Assembly (NCBI GenBank): GCA_013361935.1
Contig: JABFXC010000008.1
Span: 1 to 64,000 of the forward strand
Direction of reading: 5' to 3'
From: Gemmatimonadaceae bacterium
GTDB taxonomy: Bacteria; Gemmatimonadota; Gemmatimonadetes; Gemmatimonadales; Gemmatimonadaceae
Length of the DNA: 64,000 nt
Positions 43,587 through 51,974 of this stretch are shown here, piece after piece. Both the position numbers and the translations under genes were made by a program. Every line of letters starts with the position of its first letter. Within the stretch, counting starts at the first letter, position 1. A model generated the notes under the pieces. It saw only the letters and a program-made list of their open reading frames with translations. It ran no database searches and was not told the origin of the DNA.

Positions 43587-44869
43587 CCGACTACGCGATC
43601 GAAGGGCTGCACCTCTCCAAGCGCTATCGCATCGGCGTCGTTCGCGAGCGCTACTCGACCATGCGCGACCGGATCGGCCGCGCGGGCCGGACGGCGATCT
43701 CCGCGCTCCGGCGACGCGATCGACTCGCCGCGGCCGGACCGCGCGCGGACGAGTTCTGGGCGCTCGACGACGTCTCCTTCCAGGTCCGGCCGGGGGAAGT
43801 CGTCGGGGTGATCGGCCGCAACGGGGCCGGAAAGAGCACCCTGCTCAAGCTGCTCTCGCGAATCGCCGAGCCGACCTCCGGCGAGGCGTTCGTCACCGGA
43901 CGCGTCGGATCGCTGCTCGAGGTCGGAACGGGATTCCATCTCGAGCTCACGGGGCGCGAGAACGTCTACCTCAACGGCGCGATCCTCGGGATGAAGCGCG
44001 CCGAGATCGCGCGCAAGTTCGACGAGATCGTCGACTTCGCCGAGGTCAGGAAGTTCGTCGACACGCCGGTCAAGCACTACTCGAGCGGGATGCACCTCCG
44101 GCTCGCTTTCGCCGTCGCGGCATACCTCGAGTCGGAGATCCTTCTCGTCGACGAGGTGCTGGCGGTCGGCGATCTCTCCTTCCAGCAGAAGTGCCTCGGC
44201 AAGATGAGCGACGTCGCGTCGCAGGGCCGCACCGTTCTCTTCGTCAGCCACAATCTCGGCGCGGTGCGCGAGTTCTGCGAGACGAGCCTCGTGCTCGAGC
44301 GCGGGCGCGTGATCTGCCGGGGCAGCATCGTCGAGGGACTTGCCGCGTACAGCCGTTGTCTCGCGATGGATGGTCGGGACAGCGAGATGCGCGCCGGGTG
44401 GCGCGACGTGGCGGTGAACGACCTCCCCTTGGGCGCGACCGCGAGAATCCAGCCCGGTGACCCCTTCTCGGCGCAGGCGACCCTCGAGCTCGCGGCCGAC
44501 GTCTCCGCCGGCCGTCTCTTCTGCATCGTCGAGGATGGGGCGGGGCACACCCTCATTCACCAGCGCGCGACGCTCAACGAGCTTCGTCCGCGCGACGACG
44601 CGTCGCCACTCCGTGTGGGCGTCGAGCTTCCCGCGCTCTGGATGGCGCCGGGCGTCTACTCGGTCTACTTCAAGTTCATCGGTCGCACCCACGAGGGCGG
44701 TGACGTTCGCCATCTCTCGGAGCGCGCGATCATCGACGTCGAAGGATCCATCGCCGCCGTCGGCAAGGCGCTGCTCGCCCCCGCCGCCGCCTGGTCGACA
44801 CGCTCTCCCGGTCGGCTCCGCGCCCCCGTGCAGCCGACGCATGCGGTCACTCCACTGCAACCACGCTGA
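43583..44869 (+). CDS. wzt: Wzt-type ABC ATPase with C-terminal glycan-binding domain
   Basis: 428 residues from the ATG at 43583. The ATPase half (1-250) has Walker A 'GRNGAGKSTLL', signature 'YSSGMHLRLAFAVA', Walker B 'ILLVDEVLAVGD' and the switch His in 'FVSHNLGA'. 'GSLLEVGTGFHLELTGRENV' is typical of Wzt/TagH. The remaining 175 residues form a beta-rich domain ('VYSVYFKFIGRTHEGGDVRH') like the carbohydrate-binding domain that in known Wzt proteins reads a chain-end modification before export. It works with Wzm encoded at 37305. Only 2 nt separate it from the PhyH-like gene, so the latter may be linked to end modification. Confidence 0.92.
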   Translation: MTDYAIEGLHLSKRYRIGVVRERYSTMRDRIGRAGRTAISALRRRDRLAAAGPRADEFWALDDVSFQVRPGEVVGVIGRNGAGKSTLLKLLSRIAEPTSGEAFVTGRVGSLLEVGTGFHLELTGRENVYLNGAILGMKRAEIARKFDEIVDFAEVRKFVDTPVKHYSSGMHLRLAFAVAAYLESEILLVDEVLAVGDLSFQQKCLGKMSDVASQGRTVLFVSHNLGAVREFCETSLVLERGRVICRGSIVEGLAAYSRCLAMDGRDSEMRAGWRDVAVNDLPLGATARIQPGDPFSAQATLELAADVSAGRLFCIVEDGAGHTLIHQRATLNELRPRDDASPLRVGVELPALWMAPGVYSVYFKFIGRTHEGGDVRHLSERAIIDVEGSIAAVGKALLAPAAAWSTRSPGRLRAPVQPTHAVTPLQPR

Positions 44870-44871
44870 CC

Positions 44872-45777
44872 ATGCTTCCCAAGGCCATCCGCCGCCTCAC
44901 CCGCGCCAGCCGCAAGAACGAGATCGCCTGGCGCTACGGCTACAACCTCGGTCCGACGCTGAGCCACCATCTGCATCGCGCCCGCCTCGCCGGCGAAGCG
45001 TCGCGCGTCCTCGCCGACCTCAATCGCGACGGCATCGCGGTGACGAGCGTCGATGCGTTGCTCGGCGGCTCCTCGCTCTTCCCCGATCTCCTCGGCGCCG
45101 TCGGCTCGATCCAGCGCGAGCGCGCGGACGACATCGCACGCGCGCGCGCCAACGCGGTGGACGATTCGGCGATCGGCCAGAAGACCTTTCTGATGGAGTA
45201 CCTCGGGCGGAATCCCGTGCTCGAGCCGGACAGCATCTTCGCCCGGTTCGCGCTCCAGGCCCCCCTGCTCGACGTCGCCAATGCGTACCTCGGGATGTAC
45301 ACGCGAATGCGGTACTACAACGTCTGGCACACGTTCGCGTCCACCGGCAAGGCGCGCGAGTCGCAGCTCTGGCACCGCGACCGCGAGGATCTCTTCATCA
45401 TGAAGGTCTTCGTCTATCTCTCCGACGTCACCCCCGGCGCCGGTCCCTTCACCTACGCGCCGCGGACGCACCGTCGCGGCGTGGTCCGGCGTGACCCCGA
45501 GTTCTTCCTCGAGGGCAAGGTGAAGCGCACCGACGACGACCAGATGAGCGCCGTCGTGCCTCGTGAACGCTGGATCACCGGCACCGGCGTGAAGGGGACG
45601 ATCATCTTCGCCGACACCAACGGCTATCACAAGGGTGGGCTCGCGCGCGAGACCGACCGGCTGATGTACACCTGCATGTACACGTCCCAGGCCTCCGAGT
45701 CCGAGGAGTTCTTCGTGCGCCCCGAGACGATCGCCGTTCGCGGGGGCGATCCCCGCGCCTTCGCGCTGAGCCGTTGA
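44872..45777 (+). CDS. Phytanoyl-CoA dioxygenase (PhyH)-like Fe(II)/2-oxoglutarate oxygenase
   Basis: 301 residues. The iron-binding facial triad is visible: His-x-Asp in 'QLWHRDREDLFIMKVFVYLS' and a distal His in 'FADTNGYHKGG'. 'DVTPGAGPFTYAPRTHRRGV' between them and an Arg further on suit 2-oxoglutarate binding. PhyH-like enzymes hydroxylate or otherwise oxidise small molecules, lipids or sugars. Here, next to wzt and in a polysaccharide locus, oxidation of a sugar or of the lipid carrier end is plausible. The substrate is unknown. No signal peptide, so cytoplasmic. Confidence 0.83.
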   Translation: MLPKAIRRLTRASRKNEIAWRYGYNLGPTLSHHLHRARLAGEASRVLADLNRDGIAVTSVDALLGGSSLFPDLLGAVGSIQRERADDIARARANAVDDSAIGQKTFLMEYLGRNPVLEPDSIFARFALQAPLLDVANAYLGMYTRMRYYNVWHTFASTGKARESQLWHRDREDLFIMKVFVYLSDVTPGAGPFTYAPRTHRRGVVRRDPEFFLEGKVKRTDDDQMSAVVPRERWITGTGVKGTIIFADTNGYHKGGLARETDRLMYTCMYTSQASESEEFFVRPETIAVRGGDPRAFALSR

Positions 45778-45788
45778 GAGCGCCGGCG

Positions 45789-47285
45789 ATGACGGCGAGC
45801 CTCGGACCTCGCTCGAACGGCTCGCTCCGGCGCAACCGCGCGCCGCGGCGGGCAGCCGAAGCGCGCGCCGACGTCGTGATCCTTTCGTCGTCGCTGCTCG
45901 TCGACCGGATGTTGACGCACACCGCATTTCTCGACGTGCTCGGCGAGCGGACGGCTCCGCACGTCTGGGCGACGTCAGCCGCGAACCCCCGCTTCACGTC
46001 GCTCTGGGCGGAGCAGCCGGCGACGGTGCGCTCCCTTCCGGAGGTCCGCGCCTTCCGCGAGAGCACCCACAACTTCGCCCGGCGAGTGAACGAGGCGGTG
46101 TGGGATTACCGGCAGGGAGATCCCAGCCGCGCCAGCATGCGCCGGCACCGCCGGGTCCATGGCGGCTCGCGTCATCCTCGGTTCGCCGAGCTGCTCGCCC
46201 GCGGGCTGGCCGCGCTGCCGGTGGAGCGGCTGCTCGAGGACGCGCTGGGCGGCTGGCTCCGCGGCTACGAGCGCTCCCCCGAGTCGACGGCGCTCCTTCG
46301 CGAGCTCCGCCCTGCCGCGCTGCTCTGCACCGGGCCCTTCCAGTTCGAGCAGCCGGCGATCGTCGCATCGGCGCAGCGGCTGGGCGTGCCGACGCTCACG
46401 CTCATCCCTTCGTGGGACAACGTCTCGACGAAGAATCGCATGCTCTTCCAGTACGATGGCTATCTCGTCTGGTCGGAGCGCACACGCCAGGAGCTGCACG
46501 AGCGCTACCCGCACACCCGCACGCGACCCGTCTACGTCGTCGGTGCGCCGCAGTTCGACGTCTTCTTCCAGTGGCGGTACCACGTCTCGCGCGAGGCGTT
46601 CTGCGCGGCGAACGGGCTGCGCCCCGATCGGCCGTTCATCGTTTACGCCGTGGGCTCGCCCAACTTCCTCAAGGGCGAGCCCGACGGCGCGGAATACCTC
46701 GCTCGCCGCGTCGCCGCGGGCGACCTGGGCGACGTGCAGCTCCTCGTCCGACCGCATCCGATCCACGACAACGCCGAGATGGCCAGCCGCTTCGCCGGCC
46801 TTGGCGATCGCGTCCGGCTGCAGGCGACTTCGCGCCCCGGCACTCCGCTCACCGCGCGGTCGCAGGACGAGGGCGCGATCGTCGACTGGGTCAACACCTT
46901 CCGGCACGCCGACGTCGTCGTGAATCTGTCGTCGACGGTCACCATCGACGCCGCGATCTTCGATCGCCCAATCGTCAATCTCGATTACGATCCCGCGCCC
47001 GGGGGCGCGGATACGCCGCTCATCCGCGACATCAACCACGTCTGGACCCACTTCGCGCCGGTCGCTGAATCGGGTGGTGTCTGGCTGGTGAAGAACGGCG
47101 AGGAGATGGTGGCCGCGGTGCGCGGCTACCTCGAGAACCCGGCCCTCCATCGCGAGCGTCGTCGCTGGATCGCCGAGTACGTCTGCGGTCATCTCGATGG
47201 CCGCAACGGGGAGCGCATGGCACGGGCAGTCGCCAGCTTCGCTCGCGAGAGGATCGCCCGCGGGGGAACGCGCCATGGCGACTGA
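45789..47285 (+). CDS. Predicted GT-B-type glycosyltransferase, family not recognised (paralogue 1)
   Basis: 498 residues from the ATG at 45789; the track's TTG five codons earlier is weaker. The N-terminal 40 residues are basic. The middle part has 'LTLIPSWDNVSTKNRMLFQY' and 'GYLVWSERTRQELHERYP', then 'VVGAPQFDVFFQW'. The C-terminal part has 'QLLVRPHPIHDNAEMASRFA' and 'VVNLSSTVTIDAAIFDRPIV', which look like the donor-binding half of a GT-B fold, as in CDP-glycerol or capsule transferases. The next gene is a clear paralogue. No CAZy family can be named from sight. It would add a residue to the exported glycan. Confidence 0.65.
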   Translation: MTASLGPRSNGSLRRNRAPRRAAEARADVVILSSSLLVDRMLTHTAFLDVLGERTAPHVWATSAANPRFTSLWAEQPATVRSLPEVRAFRESTHNFARRVNEAVWDYRQGDPSRASMRRHRRVHGGSRHPRFAELLARGLAALPVERLLEDALGGWLRGYERSPESTALLRELRPAALLCTGPFQFEQPAIVASAQRLGVPTLTLIPSWDNVSTKNRMLFQYDGYLVWSERTRQELHERYPHTRTRPVYVVGAPQFDVFFQWRYHVSREAFCAANGLRPDRPFIVYAVGSPNFLKGEPDGAEYLARRVAAGDLGDVQLLVRPHPIHDNAEMASRFAGLGDRVRLQATSRPGTPLTARSQDEGAIVDWVNTFRHADVVVNLSSTVTIDAAIFDRPIVNLDYDPAPGGADTPLIRDINHVWTHFAPVAESGGVWLVKNGEEMVAAVRGYLENPALHRERRRWIAEYVCGHLDGRNGERMARAVASFARERIARGGTRHGD

Positions 47286-48744
47286 GCTGCTTCGCTCCTC
47301 CACCACCTGTGGCCCGGCGCCAGAGGGCGCCGCACGCGGCGCCGCGCGGTCTCACGTCATCGCCGTCCTCCCCCGCGGTGAGGCGATCCGCAACTTCACG
47401 CACAGCGGGTCGCTCGACGCCGTCGCCCGCGAGGCGGAGCTTTCCCTCCTCTCCGTCGTCCCCGACGCCGAGTGCTTCGACTCGCTCGCCCTGCGCTACG
47501 GACGCGTCATCCCGCTCGAGGAGCCGGCAGAGCGCTATCCGGTCCGCCTCCTGCGCGACGTCCTCGACATGGCGCATGGCCGCCATCTCTGGTCGGCCGC
47601 GGCTCGCGAGCGCTGGCGCCTGCGTGATCACGAGGCGCGGAGTCTCTCGCAGAAGGTGAAGCGCATCGGCCGCAAGGCGCTCGCTCGCCCCTTCGCCAGC
47701 CGTCGCGGCGTGGCGCTGCTCGAGCGCGCCGAGCGCACGGCGAGCCGCGTGCTCTCCACTACCGACCGCTACGTCGAGCTCTATCGCCAGCTCGGGCCGA
47801 CGCTGGTGTTCAACGGCTCGCACGTGCACAGCCGCAACGCGATCGCCGCCGTACACGCCGCGCGCTGGCTCGGCATTCCGACGGCGACCTTCATCTTCTC
47901 CTGGGACAATCTCACCTCGCAGGGACGCGTTCTTCCCGCGTACGACGACTACCTCGTCTGGAACGACGACCTGAAGCGGCAGCTGCTGGCGATCTATCCC
48001 GCCGTTCGTCCGGATCGCGTGCACGTCACCGGCACGCCGCAGTTCGATCTGCATTTCCGCGAGGAGATGCACTGGTCGCGCGAGGAGTTCTGCGCGCGCG
48101 TCGGCGCGGACCCGGCGCGCCCGATCGTCCTCTACAGCACCGGGATGGCCGAGCACATGCCGGGCGAGCCGCTCGTCGTCGAGCAGATCGCCGACATGCT
48201 CGGCGAGACGAGGGATCTCGGCGCGCCACAGCTGCTCGTCCGCGTCTATCCCAAGGATCGCACCGGCCGCTTCGCCGATCTCGAGCGCCGGCGGCCGGAC
48301 ATCCTCTTCCCGCGCGCGAAGTGGGTCGACGCCTGGCTCACGCCGACGGTCGAGGACGATCAGCTCTACACCAACACCCTGCGGCACATCGCCGCCGGGG
48401 TGAATGTCGCCTCCACCGTGTCGCTCGAGCTGGCGATGTTCGACAAGCCGGTGATCAACGTCGGGTACAATCCGCCGGGGATCCGGCCGCGGGTCGACTA
48501 CGTCCGCTATTACGACTTCGACCACTACGCTCCGCTCGTGCGCGAGCGCGCGGTGGCCCTCGCGAGGTCCGCGGAGGAGATGCGCACGCTGCTTCATCTC
48601 GCGCTCAGCGATCCGGGCGCGGGCCGCGCCGACCGTGAGGCGTTCATCGCGCGCATGTTCGGCGGGACTCTCGACGGCCGCTCCGGAGAGCGCGTCGCGG
48701 CGGTGCTCCTCCGACTCGCCGCGCGCCGCGCGGCACACACATGA
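47275..48744 (+). CDS. Predicted GT-B-type glycosyltransferase, family not recognised (paralogue 2)
   Basis: 489 residues from the ATG at 47275, overlapping paralogue 1 by 11 nt; the track's earlier start lies in that gene. It shares the layout of its neighbour: 'TATFIFSWDNLTSQGRVLPA' and 'DYLVWNDDLKRQLLAIYP', 'VTGTPQFDLHFREEMHWSRE', and 'NVASTVSLELAMFDKPVINV'. The shared 'SWDN(V/L)(S/T)' motif and 'G(A/T)PQFD' mark a family of their own. One or both may be the missing nonulosonate transferase, since no known sialyltransferase family is seen, but this is only a proposal. Confidence 0.65.
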   Translation: MATELLRSSTTCGPAPEGAARGAARSHVIAVLPRGEAIRNFTHSGSLDAVAREAELSLLSVVPDAECFDSLALRYGRVIPLEEPAERYPVRLLRDVLDMAHGRHLWSAAARERWRLRDHEARSLSQKVKRIGRKALARPFASRRGVALLERAERTASRVLSTTDRYVELYRQLGPTLVFNGSHVHSRNAIAAVHAARWLGIPTATFIFSWDNLTSQGRVLPAYDDYLVWNDDLKRQLLAIYPAVRPDRVHVTGTPQFDLHFREEMHWSREEFCARVGADPARPIVLYSTGMAEHMPGEPLVVEQIADMLGETRDLGAPQLLVRVYPKDRTGRFADLERRRPDILFPRAKWVDAWLTPTVEDDQLYTNTLRHIAAGVNVASTVSLELAMFDKPVINVGYNPPGIRPRVDYVRYYDFDHYAPLVRERAVALARSAEEMRTLLHLALSDPGAGRADREAFIARMFGGTLDGRSGERVAAVLLRLAARRAAHT

Positions 48745-49721
48745 CGAACGGCGTCGCCACGCCGACGATCTCCGTCGTCACGCCGACTCTGCGGCGGCCC
48801 GACGAAGTACGGCAGCTCCTCGCCAACCTTTCGGCGCAGACGCATTTCCCCTTCGAGATCGTTCTCGTCGACGGTGCTCCGCTCATCGAGCGTGACACCG
48901 AACGGGTGGTCGACGAGCTCGCGCCGGCCCTTCCCTTCGAGTGCGTCTATCTCCGGCACGGCGGTGGGACGGCCGTCCAGCGCAACGCCGGCATCGACGT
49001 CGCGCGCGGTGACTTCGTCGCCTTCATCGACGACGACATGCTGCTCGAGCCGGATTTCTTCGAGGTGCTCCTCGCGGAGTTCGCGCGCGACACCGCGCAT
49101 CGCGTCGGCGGGATTGCCGGCTACATCACCAACCAGTACCTCGACCCGAAGAAGTCTCGCCGGTGGCGTCTGTATCGGCATCTCCGCCTCTTCACGACCT
49201 ACGAGCCCGGTCGCTTCGACTTCGGCAGCGGCTACCCGATCAACCGCTACATGCAGCCGCCGCACGAGACGACGCGCGAGATCGATTTCATGGGGACCAA
49301 CTGCGCGCTCTGGCGGAGAGAGCTCTTCGACGCCGGCTTGCGCTTCTCCCCCTTCTTCATCGACTACGGCGTCGTCGAGGACGCGCATCTTGCCCTGACC
49401 GCGCGGCGACGGTCGTGGACGCTCCTCGAGTGCGGCCGCGCGCGCTGCGTGCACATGCACTCTCCGCGCGGCCGCACCGACAAGCGACGCATCGCGCGGA
49501 AGACCGCCGTGAACTACCGCTTTCTCTTCGTCGACATCGTCCCCTCACGGACCGTCGCCCAGGAGTTGCGCTTCTGGCGCGTCCAGCTCGTCGACTTCGT
49601 GCGGCAGGCCGCCTTCGCCCTTCGTGCCGGCACGCGCGACGACTGGTCCGCGGTGCTCGGCAAGGCCGAAGGAATCCTCGCCGCGCGGCATGTGAAGCCG
49701 GGAGCGACCACTCCACCATGA
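48741..49721 (+). CDS. Family 2 glycosyltransferase
   Basis: 326 residues from the ATG at 48741 (4-nt overlap). A GT-A fold with 'ISVVTPTLRRPDEVRQLLAN', 'EIVLVDGAP', 'VQRNAGIDVARGDFVAFIDD', metal-binding D-D-D in 'FIDDDMLLEPDF' and 'DFMGTNCALWRRELFDAGLR'. No strong TM helices. It transfers a sugar from a nucleotide donor to the growing chain on the cytoplasmic side. Donor and acceptor cannot be read from sequence. The family is well supported. Confidence 0.88.
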   Translation: MTNGVATPTISVVTPTLRRPDEVRQLLANLSAQTHFPFEIVLVDGAPLIERDTERVVDELAPALPFECVYLRHGGGTAVQRNAGIDVARGDFVAFIDDDMLLEPDFFEVLLAEFARDTAHRVGGIAGYITNQYLDPKKSRRWRLYRHLRLFTTYEPGRFDFGSGYPINRYMQPPHETTREIDFMGTNCALWRRELFDAGLRFSPFFIDYGVVEDAHLALTARRRSWTLLECGRARCVHMHSPRGRTDKRRIARKTAVNYRFLFVDIVPSRTVAQELRFWRVQLVDFVRQAAFALRAGTRDDWSAVLGKAEGILAARHVKPGATTPP

Positions 49722-50881
49722 AGCTCGTCGTCGTCTCCCACAAGCTCTGCTGGCCGAGCGAGCGCTCGGCGAGCGGCTACGCGACGGACGGGGGGTTTCC
49801 CTTCCAGATGCGGGCGCTCGCCCAGCTCTTCGACTCGACGACGCTCGTCGTCCCGGTCGATCCCTCACACTCGCGGGTCGGCGAGATCCCACTTGACGGT
49901 CGCGGGATCCGCGTCGTACCGCTTCCGCCCGTCCCCGGGACCGATCTGCGGAGGAAGCTCGCGCTCCCGTTCTGGCTCCTGCGCAACCTGCCGACGATCG
50001 TCGCCGAGGTTCGCCGCGCCGATGCGGTGCACGCACCCATCCCCGGCGACATCGGCACCTTCGGGCTCCTTCTCGCGCTCGCGCTTCGCAAGCCGCTCTT
50101 CGTCCGTCATTGCGGGAACTGGCTCGAGCAGAAGACGGCCGCCGAGTACGCGTGGCGCTGGCTGCTCGACCGCTGCGCCGGCGGGCGCAACATCGTTCTC
50201 GCGACCGGGGGAACCGGACGCGCGCCCTCGCGGAACCCCAACGTTCGCTGGATCTTCTCGACGAGTCTCACCGACGATGAGATCCGCGCCTGCGCCGCGC
50301 CGCGCGTGCGCGATCGCGACGCGGGACCGCGACTCATCATCACCTGCCGGCAGGAGCGGACGAAGGGGACCGGGCTCGTGATCCAGAGCCTGCCCCTGCT
50401 GGTGAGCGAGTTTCCAGGCATCGCGCTCGACGTGGTCGGCAACGGCGGCGCCCTCGCCGAGTTCCGTGCGCTCGCCGTGCGCGCCGGGGTGGCCGAGCGC
50501 GTCCGCTTCTGCGGGCAGGTCGATCATGACGGCGTCGTCGCGCTGCTGCGCGGGGCCGATCTCTTCTGCTTCCCGACGAGCGCGCCGGAGGGATTCCCGA
50601 AGGCGGTGCTCGAGGCGATGGCCTGCGGCCTCCCGGTGGTGACGACGCACGTCTCCGTGCTGCCGCAGCTCGTCGCGGGCGGCGGCGGCGTGCTGCTCGA
50701 TGACACGTCGCCCGCGACCATCGCCGACGCCGTGCGCCGGTGTCTCACCGACAAGGGGCGGTACGAGACGATGTCGCGTGCGGCGGTGGAGACGGCGAGC
50801 CGGTATTCGCTCGAGCGCTGGCGCGACACCATCGGCGGCTCGCTCGCCGCGGCCTGGGGGGAGCTGCGCTCGCATGCCTGA
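49718..50881 (+). CDS. Family 4-type glycosyltransferase (1)
   Basis: 387 residues from the ATG at 49718 (4-nt overlap). A GT-B fold: the N-terminal half has 'LCWPSERSASGYATDGGFPF', and the C-terminal half 'LIITCRQERTKGTGLVIQSL', 'VRFCGQVDHDGVVALLRGAD' and the E-x7-E motif in 'APEGFPKAVLEAMACGLPVV'. This is a retaining transferase of the Glycos_transf_1 group. It belongs to a run of overlapping transferase genes and is probably cytoplasmic or membrane-associated. The substrate is unknown. Confidence 0.87.
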   Translation: MKLVVVSHKLCWPSERSASGYATDGGFPFQMRALAQLFDSTTLVVPVDPSHSRVGEIPLDGRGIRVVPLPPVPGTDLRRKLALPFWLLRNLPTIVAEVRRADAVHAPIPGDIGTFGLLLALALRKPLFVRHCGNWLEQKTAAEYAWRWLLDRCAGGRNIVLATGGTGRAPSRNPNVRWIFSTSLTDDEIRACAAPRVRDRDAGPRLIITCRQERTKGTGLVIQSLPLLVSEFPGIALDVVGNGGALAEFRALAVRAGVAERVRFCGQVDHDGVVALLRGADLFCFPTSAPEGFPKAVLEAMACGLPVVTTHVSVLPQLVAGGGGVLLDDTSPATIADAVRRCLTDKGRYETMSRAAVETASRYSLERWRDTIGGSLAAAWGELRSHA

Positions 50882-51974
50882 GCTGAGCGGACTTCGCGTC
50901 GGCTTTGTCGCCGGGACGCTCGGTCAGGGTGGGGCTGAGCGGCAGTTGTACTACATGATGTGCGCGCTCGTGCGCGCTGGAGCGACCCCCAGTCTGCTCT
51001 GCCTCACGGAAGGCGAGTTCTGGGAGCCGCGCATTCGCGGCCTTGGCGTACCGATCACTTACGTCGGTGCCGGACGTTCGCGGCTGCGCCGGCTGGCCCG
51101 CATCGTCGCCCACCTCCGCCACAATCCGGTGGATGTGCTGCAGAGCCAGCACTTCTATACCAACCCGTACGTGGCGGCGGCGGCCCGCATCGTCGGCGTG
51201 CAGGAGATCGGCGCCCTTCGGAGCGACGGCATCAGCGAGGTCGGCGCCAATTCCGCGCTGCTCGGTCGGGTCAGCCTTCGCGCGCCGCGGCGCATCGCCG
51301 CGAACTCGCGAACCGGAATCGAGAACGCCGTGTCGCTCGGCGTGCCGCGCTCGCGGCTGCATTTCCTGCCTAACGTCGTGGACACCGCGCTCTTCCGCGA
51401 ATGCCGTCGGGAGAGGGAAGGTCCCGTGCGTCTGCTCTCGGTGGGACGATTCGTCCACCAGAAGCGCTTCGACCGGTTCCTCCGGCTCCTCGCGACGAAC
51501 CAGAACGGGGCGCCGCGAGTCGAGGGACACCTCGTCGGCGATGGCCCCCTCCGTCCGGCGATCGAAAGGCAGGCGCGCGAGCTGACGCTCGGTCCGGAGT
51601 CGCTCGTCCTGCATGGGGTCGCGGCGGATGTCGGCCCCTACTACCGCGACGCCGATCTGCTCGTGCTCACCTCCGACTGGGAGGGAACGCCTAACGTCGT
51701 GCTCGAAGCGATGGCCTCGGGTCTTCCCGTAGTCGCCACGGACGTGGGGGGCCTGGCGGACATCGTCATCGATGGTGAGACCGGCTTTCTCGTTCGGCCC
51801 GACGATGAAGAGGGGCTGCGGCAGGCCGTCGCGACCCTCGCCGCGGACGGTGCGAAGCGCCGTTCGTTCGGCTGCCGCGCGCGTCGCCACGTGGAGGAAC
51901 ACCACGCGCTCCCGCGGCTGGCCACGGAGCTCCACCGGCTGTACGAGGCATCGCTGTCCGGGGGCCGCGCATGA
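50874..51974 (+). CDS. Family 4-type glycosyltransferase (2)
   Basis: 366 residues from the ATG at 50874, overlapping the previous gene by 8 nt. The N-terminal 'VGFVAGTLGQGGAERQLYYM' is the usual acceptor-side loop. The C-terminal half has 'RLLSVGRFVHQKRFDRFLRL', 'HLVGDGPLRPAIERQA' and 'SDWEGTPNVVLEAMASGLPV' with the E-x7-E motif. Retaining GT-B enzyme. Two CGTTAGGC octamers occur, in reverse as GCCTAACG, at Pro-Asn codons ('LPNVVD' and 'TPNVVLE'). It adds a sugar in the glycan repeat or core; the donor is unknown. Confidence 0.88.
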   Translation: MPELSGLRVGFVAGTLGQGGAERQLYYMMCALVRAGATPSLLCLTEGEFWEPRIRGLGVPITYVGAGRSRLRRLARIVAHLRHNPVDVLQSQHFYTNPYVAAAARIVGVQEIGALRSDGISEVGANSALLGRVSLRAPRRIAANSRTGIENAVSLGVPRSRLHFLPNVVDTALFRECRREREGPVRLLSVGRFVHQKRFDRFLRLLATNQNGAPRVEGHLVGDGPLRPAIERQARELTLGPESLVLHGVAADVGPYYRDADLLVLTSDWEGTPNVVLEAMASGLPVVATDVGGLADIVIDGETGFLVRPDDEEGLRQAVATLAADGAKRRSFGCRARRHVEEHHALPRLATELHRLYEASLSGGRA

